Made by a program: the position numbers and the translations under genes. From the NCBI RefSeq assembly GCF_028596025.1, contig NZ_CP117167.1, positions 2,232,001 to 2,296,000 of the forward strand: a stretch of 64,000 nt of DNA. The letters are read 5' to 3'. Source of the DNA: Mucilaginibacter jinjuensis. Lineage in GTDB: Bacteria; Bacteroidota; Bacteroidia; Sphingobacteriales; Sphingobacteriaceae. The notes below the pieces were generated by a model. That model worked only from the letters and a program-made list of their open reading frames with translations. It had not been told where the DNA came from and did no database searches. This document shows, piece after piece, positions 35,037 through 44,153 of the stretch; positions within the stretch are counted from its first letter, which is position 1, and each line of letters begins with the position of its first letter.

Positions 35037-35095
35037 ATTGTACCAAAAATTCCGTAGGGCGTATTAAAAGCCCCTCGCTGAACGGCATAATTTTG
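35027..35095 (+). promoter_or_regulatory. Putative AraC operator (CCGTAG x2, 21 bp apart) and -7 element before amidohydrolase
   Basis: AAATCCGTAG at 35027-35036 and AATTCCGTAG at 35048-35057 are exactly 21 bp apart. A -7 element TAATTTTG lies at 35088-35095. The half-site sequence differs from the GGATA type upstream of the SDR genes, fitting control by the different AraC protein encoded just upstream. The distal half-site overlaps the stop region of that AraC gene. Confidence 0.5.
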
Positions 35096-35106
35096 TGAAA
35101 AAATAT

Positions 35107-36432
35107 ATGATGTCTTTAGCGAATCAGCGAATTTTAATAACGGGAGCGACCATCCTTTCCATGGACAAGAACATCGGCAACCTTCCTTCGGGCGATGTCT
35201 TAATCGAAGGCACCAAGATCAAAGCTGTTGAAACCGAAATAAATATCGAAAATGCGCAAGTTATCCAAGCGGAGGGCATGATCCTTTCACCCGGTTTTAC
35301 CGATGCCCACCGTCATGCCTGGCAGGGTAGTTTGCGCCGCCTGATGCCAGACGTCAGCGATCTGATGAGCTACGTAGAAGAAATACATTTCGGGCTTGCC
35401 CTGCATTATCGTCCGGAAGATATTCTTATCGGTAATTTACTGACCGCGTGGAGCGCCATAGACCATGGGATCACCGGGATGATCGACGCCTCCCACAACA
35501 CCCGTAGTTATGAGCACGCCGAGGCTGCGCTGGATGCTTTGGAAGCAACGGGCATCCGGGCGCTCTATGCACCGGCATTTCCGCTTGGCGGAGAATGGGA
35601 ACAATCATTTTGGCCGGCAGGTCTAGAACGCTTATACAAGAAAAGGTTTTCTTCAGAAGGGCTGATCAAAATGGGTGTTTTTACCCATATCAGCACGAAT
35701 GGCTGGGACGTGGCGCGCCACCTGGGTGTTCCGATGATCACTGAATTCCTAGGTAAAGAACTATCTGCTTCTTTGAAAGGCCTGCAAGCGGAAGGCAAAC
35801 TTGGGCCGGACAATATCTTTAATCATTGTACCGGCTTAACACCTGAAGCATGGAAGATCATGGCCGATTGCGGTGTTAAGGTCACGGTCGACCCTCGTTC
35901 GGATGCCCAATATGGGCTGGAAGAAGGAGTTTTCGCCTATCAGCATGCTATCGACCACGGGATGCGTCCCGGTATCGGTACTGACCTGGAGACCGCCTAT
36001 GGCGGGGATATGTTTACGGAAATGCGTGTAGCATTTGCCTTACAAAGGGCATTTGCGCAAAATCGAAAATATAATGGCGATGCTAAGGCGCCGGCGCCGG
36101 TGACCTCCAAAGCCTTGCTGGAAGCTGCTACGCTCCACGGGGCCGAGATCGCCGGCTTTGGCCAAGTCGCAGGCAGTATCACACCAGGTAAAGCCGCTGA
36201 CCTCATTCTGATCGATACGAATGCGATCAACTTGTTTCCATCCAATGACGCCATTGGTACCGTGGTGCATGCAGCCGACAGAAGCAACGTGGATACAGTC
36301 ATGGTGAATGGGAAAATCCTCAAATCTGATGGAAAACTGATCGGTGCCGATTTGGATTATTTAAAGGAAAGAGCACAATCATCTGTGCAATATTTACTAG
36401 AAAAACAAAACGATTTCAATCGAATGAAGTAA
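35107..36432 (+). CDS. Amidohydrolase-superfamily protein (TrzA/AtzA or cytosine deaminase-like)
   Basis: Start set at ATG 35107 (or 35110), because the GTG at 35095 overlaps the -7 element. The product of about 441 residues has the metal-binding HxH in GFTDAHRHAWQGSLRRLMPD, further histidines in FTHISTN and NIFNHCTG, and the catalytic Asp in GIGTDLETAYGGD. C-terminal AEIAGFGQVAGSITPGKAADLILID is the usual closing domain. Such enzymes deaminate or dechlorinate N-heterocycles or hydrolyse amides. The precise substrate is unknown. It ends the redox island on the right. Confidence 0.88.
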   Translation: MMSLANQRILITGATILSMDKNIGNLPSGDVLIEGTKIKAVETEINIENAQVIQAEGMILSPGFTDAHRHAWQGSLRRLMPDVSDLMSYVEEIHFGLALHYRPEDILIGNLLTAWSAIDHGITGMIDASHNTRSYEHAEAALDALEATGIRALYAPAFPLGGEWEQSFWPAGLERLYKKRFSSEGLIKMGVFTHISTNGWDVARHLGVPMITEFLGKELSASLKGLQAEGKLGPDNIFNHCTGLTPEAWKIMADCGVKVTVDPRSDAQYGLEEGVFAYQHAIDHGMRPGIGTDLETAYGGDMFTEMRVAFALQRAFAQNRKYNGDAKAPAPVTSKALLEAATLHGAEIAGFGQVAGSITPGKAADLILIDTNAINLFPSNDAIGTVVHAADRSNVDTVMVNGKILKSDGKLIGADLDYLKERAQSSVQYLLEKQNDFNRMK

Positions 36433-36659
36433 TTGGAAACACAGTTTTCAAATAACTTTACAGAATTTTTAGAGCTGGGTTCCAATTTTTAAATAAATCA
36501 AATAGAGAGTCAACCCAATAAATAGGCGTGTGATCGAATTGGTAAGAGGTAGGTTTCTCAAAGTTAGCTTCGATATCAACTCATTAACTAAAATTAACTT
36601 AAATTAATGACTTACAATAATTTATATTTAAAATGACTGTGCAGTGCTACAGCCTTTTC

Positions 36660-36836
36660 ATTCATGAAATAACAATCAATCCGACTTATCTTTTGTTAAT
36701 TTTTTAAGGACGCCTGCCACCGTAATATTGCTTTCTGTTTGATTAAGCTGTTAAGGCGACATCATCTGAAGGTTGAACAATAAATCAGTGAGCAATGAAA
36801 AGCGGTTTTAATGTTATTTATTTAGGCGGCCCCACC
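36660..36836 (+). repeat. Right copy of a ~178-bp diverged direct repeat
   Basis: This copy matches 15302-15480 in the same orientation, including the leader and first 14 codons of an MBL-fold gene, and similarity ends sharply at GGCGGCCCCACC. Beyond that point the left copy continues with MBL coding sequence, while this copy switches to unrelated DNA leading into the mobilisable element. The switch therefore marks the junction of an insertion or recombination. Confidence 0.8.
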
Positions 36837-36860
36837 TGCGATAAACTCAAATTAGGATAG
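36795..36860 (+). pseudogene. 5' fragment of an MBL-fold hydrolase gene (right copy)
   Basis: The ATG at 36795 begins MKSGFNVIYLGGPT, matching 13 of 14 residues of the left stump, then runs into unrelated CDKLKLG and a TAG. No metal-binding motifs follow. It is a truncated gene cut exactly where the repeat ends. Confidence 0.7.
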
Positions 36861-36891
36861 GAGAGTTAGGGATTCGAACCCTTAGTCCCTG
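36860..36891 (-). other. tRNA-Ser 3'-end-like sequence, candidate attachment site of the mobilisable element
   Basis: On the minus strand the sequence reads CAGGGACTAAGGG, TTCGAAT, CCCTAACTCTCC. This resembles a long variable-arm end, T-arm with TTCGAAT loop, and the acceptor strand ACTCTCC of Bacteroidota tRNA-Ser. No 5' half (GGAGAG...) follows at the right distance, so it is a fragment, as left by site-specific integration into a tRNA gene. The partner site was not found in the window. Confidence 0.5.
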
Positions 36892-37002
36892 AAATATTAT
36901 TGCTATAAAAGTTCTAAAGGTAAAAAAAACACCTACCCCTTACATGAGGTGTGAAAAAAATATTTTTCCCTTCCTCACATTTGCTGTGCTAAATTTTAAG
37001 TT

Positions 37003-37332
37003 ATGGTAAATAACAATGAAACTCAAAATGACTTCCCGAAAGTCCGTCGCGATCAACTGATAACAGTGCAGGACCTGATTGATTTCAAACAACTGCTGAT
37101 CGTTGACATCAAAAAGCTATTGAAGGAACATACCGGTCATCCTGGACACCAATGGCTCAAAGCTTTTGAGATCAAAAAGATGTTACGCCTGTCTGAAAGT
37201 AAGCTCCAATATCTCCGGGATAAAGGCTTAATACCTTTCAAAAAGTTGGGAGGTATAACTTATTACAATCTCGAAGAAATCGAGGCGCTCATGAACTCTG
37301 GTAAGTTGAACGATCAAATGAAAATGGTATGA
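37003..37332 (+). CDS. Excisionase-like helix-turn-helix protein
   Basis: The 109-residue protein has a MerR/Xis-like winged helix: WLKAFEIKKMLRLSESKLQYLRDKGLIPFKKLGGITYYNLEEIEALM. HTH proteins of this length and pattern usually stand at the start of Bacteroides-type mobilisable and conjugative elements, where they act as excisionase or transcription regulator. It overlaps the next gene by 4 bp. An excisionase without a neighbouring integrase is odd. Confidence 0.75.
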   Translation: MVNNNETQNDFPKVRRDQLITVQDLIDFKQLLIVDIKKLLKEHTGHPGHQWLKAFEIKKMLRLSESKLQYLRDKGLIPFKKLGGITYYNLEEIEALMNSGKLNDQMKMV

Positions 37333-37649
37333 AACGAAAAGCAAAACGTATCGTTCCTCCAATCGATAAACCGCTAAGGAATCACCATAAAATAGCGATC
37401 ATAAATGATGACGGATTCGGCACTTCAGTTCCACCAACTCTCGCTAGTATCGAAATTTACTTTGACCAAAAAGGCCTGCTGGACAATGCCTCCGATTTCT
37501 ATAACGAGCATGAATTGCGGGATTGGAAAAGTGTCTTCGGCCAACCGATAATTAACTGGAAAGTTTGTGCTGCTGAATGGATCTATAACTACCGGCAGGA
37601 AGTAAAACACAGGTTCAGGATGTCTCCATTTTATAGTGAGTCGTTCTAA
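37329..37649 (+). CDS. Hypothetical protein of mobilisable element
   Basis: I do not recognise this 106-residue protein. It has no signal peptide or TM segment, is basic at its N-terminus (MKRKAKRIVPPIDKPLRNHHK) and ends with RQEVKHRFRMSPFYSESF. It is coupled to the HTH gene by an ATGA overlap and precedes the mobilisation genes, so it is probably an element-specific accessory protein. Confidence 0.55.
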   Translation: MKRKAKRIVPPIDKPLRNHHKIAIINDDGFGTSVPPTLASIEIYFDQKGLLDNASDFYNEHELRDWKSVFGQPIINWKVCAAEWIYNYRQEVKHRFRMSPFYSESF

Positions 37650-37728
37650 GTGACTGATGTTAAACTGATCCAAATCGAAGACTTTGAAAAAGGATGAGAT
37701 TGCATTTATGAGCAATCAGCAAGATAAA

Positions 37729-37745
37729 CGTTTGTATTACAAACG
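37729..37745. promoter_or_regulatory. Short perfect inverted repeat upstream of mobC, candidate oriT feature
   Basis: CGTTTGTA-T-TACAAACG is a perfect inverted repeat with one central base in the 174-bp gap before the MobC-like gene. Origins of transfer of mobilisable elements commonly contain inverted repeats just upstream of the relaxosome genes. No nick consensus was identified, so the assignment is tentative. Confidence 0.35.
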
Positions 37746-37823
37746 AAATCTTGCCCTCTCTTCCAAAGTCAGTCCGGGGCCATTGGAAAACCTTCCGAAG
37801 TCAGATTTTATAAGATAAGAAAT

Positions 37824-38246
37824 ATGGAAAATCAGGGTGATAACAGATCAAAAACTTTGCTGACAAGGCTCAAACCTGCCGAGTACCAGTCCATTTATTC
37901 CGCCTTCAAAAAGACCCGGTTTAATAAACTCAGTGAGTATTGCAGGAGTATTTTATTGGGCAAGCCTATAGTTGTAGTACATCGTGATAAATCAATGGAT
38001 GAAATGCTGGAAGAACTTGCATTGCTCAGAAAGGAGTTGAATGCAATAGGTAATAATCTGAACCAGGCAGTTCGACAAATTAATAGTGCGCACGGAAATG
38101 CGGATAACCGATTATGGTTAAATCTGCTTTCTATTATTGGCAGCAAGGTCGATCCGGCAATCGGTCAGATTAAAGAACGTATGTTAAGTTTTTCGGATGT
38201 ATGGTCGCAAAAATTAAAACCGGCAGAAGCGTCAGCGGAGCAATAA
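37824..38246 (+). CDS. mobC: MobC-like relaxosome accessory protein
   Basis: The 140-residue protein begins with a ribbon-helix-helix-type segment (TRLKPAEYQSIYSAFKKTRFNKLSEYCRSILLGKPI) and contains LLRKELNAIGNNLNQAVRQINSA, the diagnostic Bac_MobC motif. MobC assists strand separation and nicking at oriT. Its 3' end overlaps the relaxase gene by 46 bp, as is common for this pair. Confidence 0.85.
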   Translation: MENQGDNRSKTLLTRLKPAEYQSIYSAFKKTRFNKLSEYCRSILLGKPIVVVHRDKSMDEMLEELALLRKELNAIGNNLNQAVRQINSAHGNADNRLWLNLLSIIGSKVDPAIGQIKERMLSFSDVWSQKLKPAEASAEQ

Positions 38247-39456
38247 ATTACAATGAACATAAAGTAAGGGTGGGCAAAGCAGAACTGATTTCAGCGCAAG
38301 GCTACCTTAAAGATCCGGCCAACTTAACGTTTACGGATAAGCTGCAAAGGCTGCAAGACCTAACAAATCGGAACGAGCGGACACTCGTAAACGCGTTGCA
38401 CGTTTCGTTAAATTTTGCGGTGAGCGAAAATTTGGAGAGAAATATACTACAGCAAATTGCCGATGACTATATGGATGGTTTAGGTTTTGGTAAACAGCCT
38501 TATTTGGTTTACCAGCATCATGATGCCGGACACCCTCACCTGCATATTGTTACCACTAATATCGAACCGGACGGAAAACGTATCAGTTTTCATTTACTTG
38601 CGAACAGGGCCTCCGAAAGTGCCCGAAAACAAGTTGAAATGACTTACAATTTGGTGAAGGCAGAAGACCAGGGTAAGCAGCAAACCGTATTATCTAAGCC
38701 ATTGCAACAGGTTGATTATGGTAAGTCAGAACTTAAAAGATCAATCACCAATGTAGTGAATGAAATAGTTAAAGCCTACAAATTTACCAGCATTCCTGAA
38801 CTGAACGCCGTACTCAATCAATATAATATTACCGCTGATCGCGGCTCCAAAGATTCAAGAATGTATGAAAAAAACGGCTTGGTTTATTGGGCGCTTGATG
38901 CAAAAGGAAACAAACTTGGGGTGCCAATCAAGGCCAGCAGTATCTATGGCAAGCCAACTATGAAGGCGCTCGAAGATCGATTTCGATTAAATGAAGTATT
39001 GCGAAAACTCTTAAAGAGAAGGTAAAAACTAAGATTGACAAGGTACTATTAGCGCCGGTTTCCAAAAATGCGTTTCAAAAAAAATTAAAAGATGATGGCA
39101 TTCAGGTCATTTTCCGGCAGAATGAAGAAAGCCGTTTATATGGGATAACGTTCGTAGATCATGGGTCAAAGGCAGTATTTAACGGCAGTGATTTAGGCAA
39201 AAATTACAGTGCTGCTACACTGATAAATTGGTTTAAACATGAGGATATTGGCCACAATCAAATCGATCCCAAACCGGTAAAGAATGTTAGCGAGGCTTCA
39301 AAATTTCCTGACAATATTTCAGGTTCAGTTACAACTTCAGCCGATGGGGATTCATTGTTAAGCATACTATTCAAAGAAGAACAACAAGACATGGCTGCCA
39401 TAGGAAGGCTTCGACAGAATAAGCGCAAGAAAAAAAGAAAAGGTCATTCACTTTAA
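38201..39456 (+). pseudogene. HUH relaxase/mobilisation protein with a frameshift near 39005
   Basis: Residues 1-~270 are a relaxase domain with the HUH metal motif in YQHHDAGHPHLHIVTTNI and an N-terminal MVAKIKTGRSVSGAINYNE. The frame stops at 39025, but a +1 shift at the AAAA run 39004-39007 continues the family's C-terminal domain (KNAFQKKLKDDGIQVIFRQN, LYGITFVDH, VFNGSDLGKNYSAATL) to a stop at 39456. One missing A explains the break. With it restored the protein would be about 418 residues, normal for Bacteroidota MobB-like relaxases. The catalytic domain itself is whole, so a truncated relaxase might still nick. Confidence 0.8.
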
Positions 39457-39467
39457 CATTTAACATC

Positions 39468-41411
39468 ATGCAAACTGGTGAAAACGAGCAAGCCCTAAGA
39501 AAGATAATTGACTTTACACGGCTACTAAGCATTGCTATTTTAATCATACATTTTTATCTAAGCTGCTATCCGGCTTTTCAAATTTTAGGCTTGACCAAGC
39601 CAGTCGTAAATCACATTTTATTGCCGCTATCGAAGATGGAAGTATTCGCTAAAGTGCTTTATGTGAAATTAGCAGCGCTAATTCTTTTGATGATTTCACT
39701 TGTTGGCAGCAAAGGAAAAAAGGATGAATCCATAAAGGCCAGCAGGATTTTTATTTATTGCACTGTAGGGTCAATAACGTACTTTATCAGTACGCTGTTT
39801 CTTACAATACATTGCCCTGCAACCACAATAGCCATATTGTATGTAGGCGTAACAATCATTGGTTATATGCTGATTCTTTCAGGGGTAAGCCTGCTTTTCA
39901 GAATGTTGAAAATCAATTTGGGTAAGGATATTTTCAATAGGGAAAATGAATCGTTCCCACAGGAAGAAAGGCTGTTAGAAAATGAATACTCGATCAATTT
40001 ACCGGCAGTTTATAATCTGAAAGGCAAAAGCCGCAATAGCTGGATAAACATTATCAATCCTTTCAGGGGTACACTAATTGGCGGTAGCCCAGGTTCGGGT
40101 AAGTCATATTTCGTCATCCGTCATTTCATTACACAACATATACAAAAGGGATTCACCATGTTGGTATATGATTTTAAATATGATGATTTGTCCAAAATCG
40201 TTTACAATGCGCTTCTGAGATACGCCCATTTGTTTCCCGTAAAACCAAATCAGTACATTATTAACTTGGAAAAAATTATGCACCGCGCTAATCCTTTAGA
40301 ACCCCATACGATGATTGATATTACTGATGCGATTGATTCAAGCCGTACGATCATGCTCGGCCTTAACCGCGAGTGGATAAAGAAACAAGGCGATTTCTTT
40401 GTCGAATCCCCAATTAACTTTATTACGGCGATCATGTGGTTTTTGAAGAAATATGAGAATGGGCGATACTGTACTTTGCCTCATGTGATCGAATTGGCGC
40501 AGGTAGATTATGAAGACCTTTTTGAAGTGTTATTACAGGAACCTGAAATAGAGGTGCTGATTAACCCCTTTGTTTCTGCCTGGCAAAATGAGGCGTATGA
40601 ACAATTAGAAGGACAAATTGCAAGTGCCAAAATAAGCCTGGCACGTTTGTCCTCGCCGCAACTTTATTACGTATTGAGCGGCAATGATTTCTCGTTGGAT
40701 ATTAATAATCCGGATGAACCTAAAGTCGTTTGTCTTGCCAACAACCCGCAAAAATCGCAGGTTTATGGAGCAGTATTGTCTCTGTACATCAACAGAATAA
40801 ATAAGCTGGTTAATCGTAAAAATCAGCAAAAGTGCAGTATGATCTTTGATGAGTTTCCAACCATTTATTTTAATGGTATTGATAGCCTTATAGCCACAGC
40901 GCGATCGAATAAAGTTGCCGTTACCTTAGCCGTCCAGGATTACAGCCAGCTAAAAAAGGATTATGGGCGGGAGCAGGCGGAGGTGATTTTAAATATTGTA
41001 GGTAACATTATTGTTGGACAGGTTACGGGTGATACGGCTAAACAATTATCCGAACGTTTCGGCAAAATCAATCAGGAAAAAGAAAGTATTTCAATTAATA
41101 GCCAGGATACATCCATCAGTAAATCAACTCAACTGGATTATGCTGTCCCTGCATCTAAAATTGCATCATTATCCTCTGGCGAATTTGTAGGCATGGTTGC
41201 CGACGATCCTGATAATAAAATTCCGTTAAAGACATTTCATAATGAAATTCAAAACGATCACGATGCAATAAGGAAAGAGGAATCTTCTTACTTGCCCATA
41301 CCTTTGATCAGGAATATTGATCCGGCCGAGATTTTAATCAACTACCAGCAAATCAAGGACGACATAAAAGCCATCATAGCTACTGTGTTGGCTAAGACCA
41401 GGATTGGTTAG
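39468..41411 (+). CDS. Type IV coupling protein (VirD4/TraG-like, MobC/YWG family) of mobilisable element
   Basis: The 647-residue protein has four N-terminal TM segments (~residues 20-150), then an ATPase domain with Walker A GGSPGSGKSYFV (~205-216), Walker B-like KCSMIFDEFPTIYF and VALAVQDYSQL-type motif III (VTLAVQDYSQLKKDYG). It connects the relaxosome to a conjugation channel in the inner membrane. It begins 11 bp after the relaxase stop. No other T4SS genes are present, so transfer would need a helper element. Confidence 0.88.
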   Translation: MQTGENEQALRKIIDFTRLLSIAILIIHFYLSCYPAFQILGLTKPVVNHILLPLSKMEVFAKVLYVKLAALILLMISLVGSKGKKDESIKASRIFIYCTVGSITYFISTLFLTIHCPATTIAILYVGVTIIGYMLILSGVSLLFRMLKINLGKDIFNRENESFPQEERLLENEYSINLPAVYNLKGKSRNSWINIINPFRGTLIGGSPGSGKSYFVIRHFITQHIQKGFTMLVYDFKYDDLSKIVYNALLRYAHLFPVKPNQYIINLEKIMHRANPLEPHTMIDITDAIDSSRTIMLGLNREWIKKQGDFFVESPINFITAIMWFLKKYENGRYCTLPHVIELAQVDYEDLFEVLLQEPEIEVLINPFVSAWQNEAYEQLEGQIASAKISLARLSSPQLYYVLSGNDFSLDINNPDEPKVVCLANNPQKSQVYGAVLSLYINRINKLVNRKNQQKCSMIFDEFPTIYFNGIDSLIATARSNKVAVTLAVQDYSQLKKDYGREQAEVILNIVGNIIVGQVTGDTAKQLSERFGKINQEKESISINSQDTSISKSTQLDYAVPASKIASLSSGEFVGMVADDPDNKIPLKTFHNEIQNDHDAIRKEESSYLPIPLIRNIDPAEILINYQQIKDDIKAIIATVLAKTRIG

Positions 41412-41495
41412 GTTATAATAAATGCGTTTCCTGTAAAAATAGAACTTATAAACCACGTAATTTCCCCGATATTCGTTTAAATTATAAACTTAGAT

Positions 41496-42813
41496 TTAAT
41501 GCTTCTTTGCGGCTATTAGTGCCAATGTTTTATCAAGTTCAACATCCTTCTTTTCGCCGGTTAAACTAAAAAATGGCTCCACGTAAACATCCGGTTTTAC
41601 ACCGATCCCGATAAAATCTGTGCCATCGGGGAATGCATCAAGCTTGGAGCAGATCCGTACCGTAAATCCTTTTGGTATCTTGAAAAACATTGGTTGGCCG
41701 GAACTCCCAGCTGAATTTTGGCCACACGGGTAATGTTCTTACTGCCGTTCAAATAAATCAAGAAATCCTCGGCAGCAGAGAATGTGTTTTTAGAAGTGAG
41801 CACATAAATCTGCATTTTTAACCGCCGTACGGTATCGGATATATTAATTGTATCTCCCGGATGTTTATCCCAACTATTCCTCGTTAGATATTCAGTAAGG
41901 GTATCGGTTTTCCCAAGTAGTTTATTTGAGCTGGCCCAGGCTTTATTAGCTGAATTATTGGTTCGCGCCCTCCACATTGATCCTACGATAAATGGTCTAT
42001 CTGTTAGGTATTTTGCCATTTCAATGGCATAGGCATCATTCCCGCCCTGATTCCGTCGTATATCTAATATCAGGTTTTGATGTTTCCTGATTTCGGGCAA
42101 GACTTGCCTGAAATCATTGATAACTTTTGGATCGTTAAATGTGTTTAAGGTAACTATCGCCACCGTCGGTGATAAAGATTTATATTCAAAATCTTTTGTT
42201 GCCGATGACGTTTCCACCGGAACCATTTTCAGCTTATTACTCCGACCGAGAATATTAACATCTCGGTTTACTAAAATTTTCGACTCTTTTCCATTCGGTG
42301 AAAGTAACGTCAGTTCAATTGGCGTATTTTTAAAACCATTCCATTCGTTATTCAAATAAAGATCGTCCCTGGTTTTACCATCGAGCTTTACTATTTCCGC
42401 ACCAATGGGCACTTGTTCTTTCAATGTTTCGTTAACCGCACTTACATAACGTTTCCCGTTATGCTCAACGTAGAAAACCGGTGGCGAATCAATATCATTC
42501 CGAAACGCCTGTGGTGTCGACACCAAAGTGTGGCCGTCTTTTAGATTGCCTATGAAGCTCTGAAGCACTTTGAAATATTCATAAACATTTTTAGTAGCTA
42601 ATATTTTAGGAATATAGGCAACATAAAGATTATCCCAGTTTAAATTAGGTTGTTTATCAAAGAAAACAAAGTTATAATCAGCTTCCTTCCATATCATCGA
42701 AAGCGCATACAATTTATCCTCACGACTTACAGTGTCGCGCATAGCTTGTGCCTTTAATATATTAGGCAAACAGAATAAAATAATAATAAAAAGGTAAGGT
42801 TTTTTACAATCAT
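41496..42813 (-). pseudogene. S41-family (C-terminal processing) peptidase with two frameshifts
   Basis: The minus-strand gene would start at ATG 42813 with a signal peptide (MIVKKPYLFIIILFCLPNIL), provided one A is added to the A6 run at 42800-42805. The long central part has LILDIRRNQGGNDAYAIEMA, ISDTVRRLKMQIYVLTSKNTFSAAEDF, the S41 catalytic region with Ser in TFSAAED. Near 41706 another one-base loss shifts the frame; after it the C-terminus continues as GQPMFFKIPKGFTVRICS to 41496. It is probably cargo of the mobilisable element and broken, unless these are consensus errors. Confidence 0.75.
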
Positions 42814-43082
42814 GGTATAGATATGTTAAGAGAATGCGGCGTTATTCGGAATTTTGCTTAAGGTAATTATAACATTAAAATAAAAAGATTCTGCCTTATT
42901 CAAGATGGCAATTCGTTGCAATCTAATTAGAATATGTGTGTTCGGCCAAATAATTTGTTCATGTAATCCCACAGCCATAAGCCCCGATATACATATAAAA
43001 ATAATTTTCCTCTGCGTTCTCATGGAACAAGCCTGGATGCTATCTACAGATTTGGCAGCTTAGGTTTCAGACTTTTACTCTA

Positions 43083-44006
43083 TTACCTTTTCCGTGCTTT
43101 TAGTGTTCTTCGATGGTCGCTGGCCGAAGTCCATGATAGGCGTGCTTTATGATACAAATTCGCTTTGGCTTGCAAATCAACAAAGTGAGCAATCCCCTTT
43201 TCCTGGTAAACAGTTAATGTTTGCAGTGTTTTATAAACCACTTTAAGTAATCTCCTTGCAACAGCAACAATCGCTTTCTGCGCTTTCACCCGCTTACGCA
43301 ACTTATCAAATAAGGCATGCCAGTAAGAATCTTTCATACGAACAGCGGCCCATGCCGCGCCAATAATAGCAACTCTTAGATAAACTGTTGCGTTTTTTAA
43401 TCGCAGTGTTTTTTCTTTTACCTGCACTTTCATTGTTACCTGATGCAATACCGCACCAGGACGTAAAATGATCCGCTGTAGGAAAACGGCTCATATCTTT
43501 TCCAGCCTCACTTATAATGATTTCTGCTGATTTGACTCCAATACCGCCAATGCTGTGAAGACATGCCATGTGTAAAATAAACGATTCCTGCAATAATCTC
43601 TGATTATCAAATGTGAATTGTCAGGCGTAAAACGTGGACGTAGTAATACGTGTAGTAATAACATACAAAGCCATTTAGCATCCTTACGATCCGTTTTACG
43701 CTTCGGCATCTGCTTAATGTGAACGGGATTTGCCACCATGACTTCGATATTGAGCTCAGTGAGTATAGCATATAAGATCATCCAATAAATACCAGTGCTT
43801 TCCATCAGGCAATGCTGAATATTACATTCCTGTTGCCAATCCCTGATCTGTTTGACTTCGCAGGTGTAGAAGCCAAATTACCGAAACTCTTGATTGCTGC
43901 CATCTCTCCACGAGGTAAAACCGAAGATTTTGTCCTTGTGCATATTAAGGGTACAGGCCCTATCTAGTTGAGGCATAATGTTTACATCAATTATTTGCTG
44001 TTTCAT
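43083..44006 (-). mobile_element. Degenerate IS110-family transposase remnant
   Basis: Minus-strand pieces in several frames together cover an IS110/IS116/IS902 transposase. The N-terminal part from ATG 44006 reads MHKDKIFGFTSWRDGSNQEFR, a stop, then FGFYTCEVKQIRDW. MESTGIYWMILY and IKQMPKRKTDRKDAKWLCMLL follow, then the C-terminal HSIGGIGVKSAEIIISEAGKDM and RFPTADHFTSWCGIASGNNESAGK. The usual LDVHKD catalytic Asp has become Asn (LNMHKD). Multiple stops and shifts show it is dead. IS110 elements lack terminal inverted repeats, so exact ends are not visible. Confidence 0.8.
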
Positions 44007-44153
44007 AAATATCCTCCGTTGATTATCTATGAAATACATTTTTTTTATGAGCTCGGGTGTTTTTCTAAATCATAATACTTAAGTTAAAAATTAAATAAAT
44101 ATTTCCTTAATGTTAAATGTGTTGTAACATATTATTCCTGATTGGCGTAATAA

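Larger units (their letters stand above)
36433..37002. other. Junction region between redox island and mobilisable element
   Basis: These 570 bp contain no intact gene. The first ~225 bp show nothing recognisable. Then come the right copy of the ~178-bp repeat (36660-36836), a 5' stump of an MBL-fold gene (36795-36860), a tRNA-Ser-3'-end-like sequence (36860-36891) and an AT-rich leader to the HTH gene, including a run of A followed by CACCTACCCC and GGTGTG of unclear role. Confidence 0.6.

Noticed and set aside
36900..36960. Riboswitch or terminator around the A-run and CACCTACCCC/GGTGTG segment
   Set aside because: Only a short weak pairing (CACCT with AGGTG) is visible, with no recognised riboswitch core.
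39004..39025. Programmed ribosomal frameshift in the relaxase
   Set aside because: The site is a plain AAAA run with no classical heptamer, and similar one-base losses occur in other nearby genes, so mutation or sequence error is simpler.
42826..43023. Minus-strand 65-codon hydrophobic frame
   Set aside because: It falls between a broken peptidase and a dead IS110 copy, has no ribosome binding site, and no recognisable family; likely chance.
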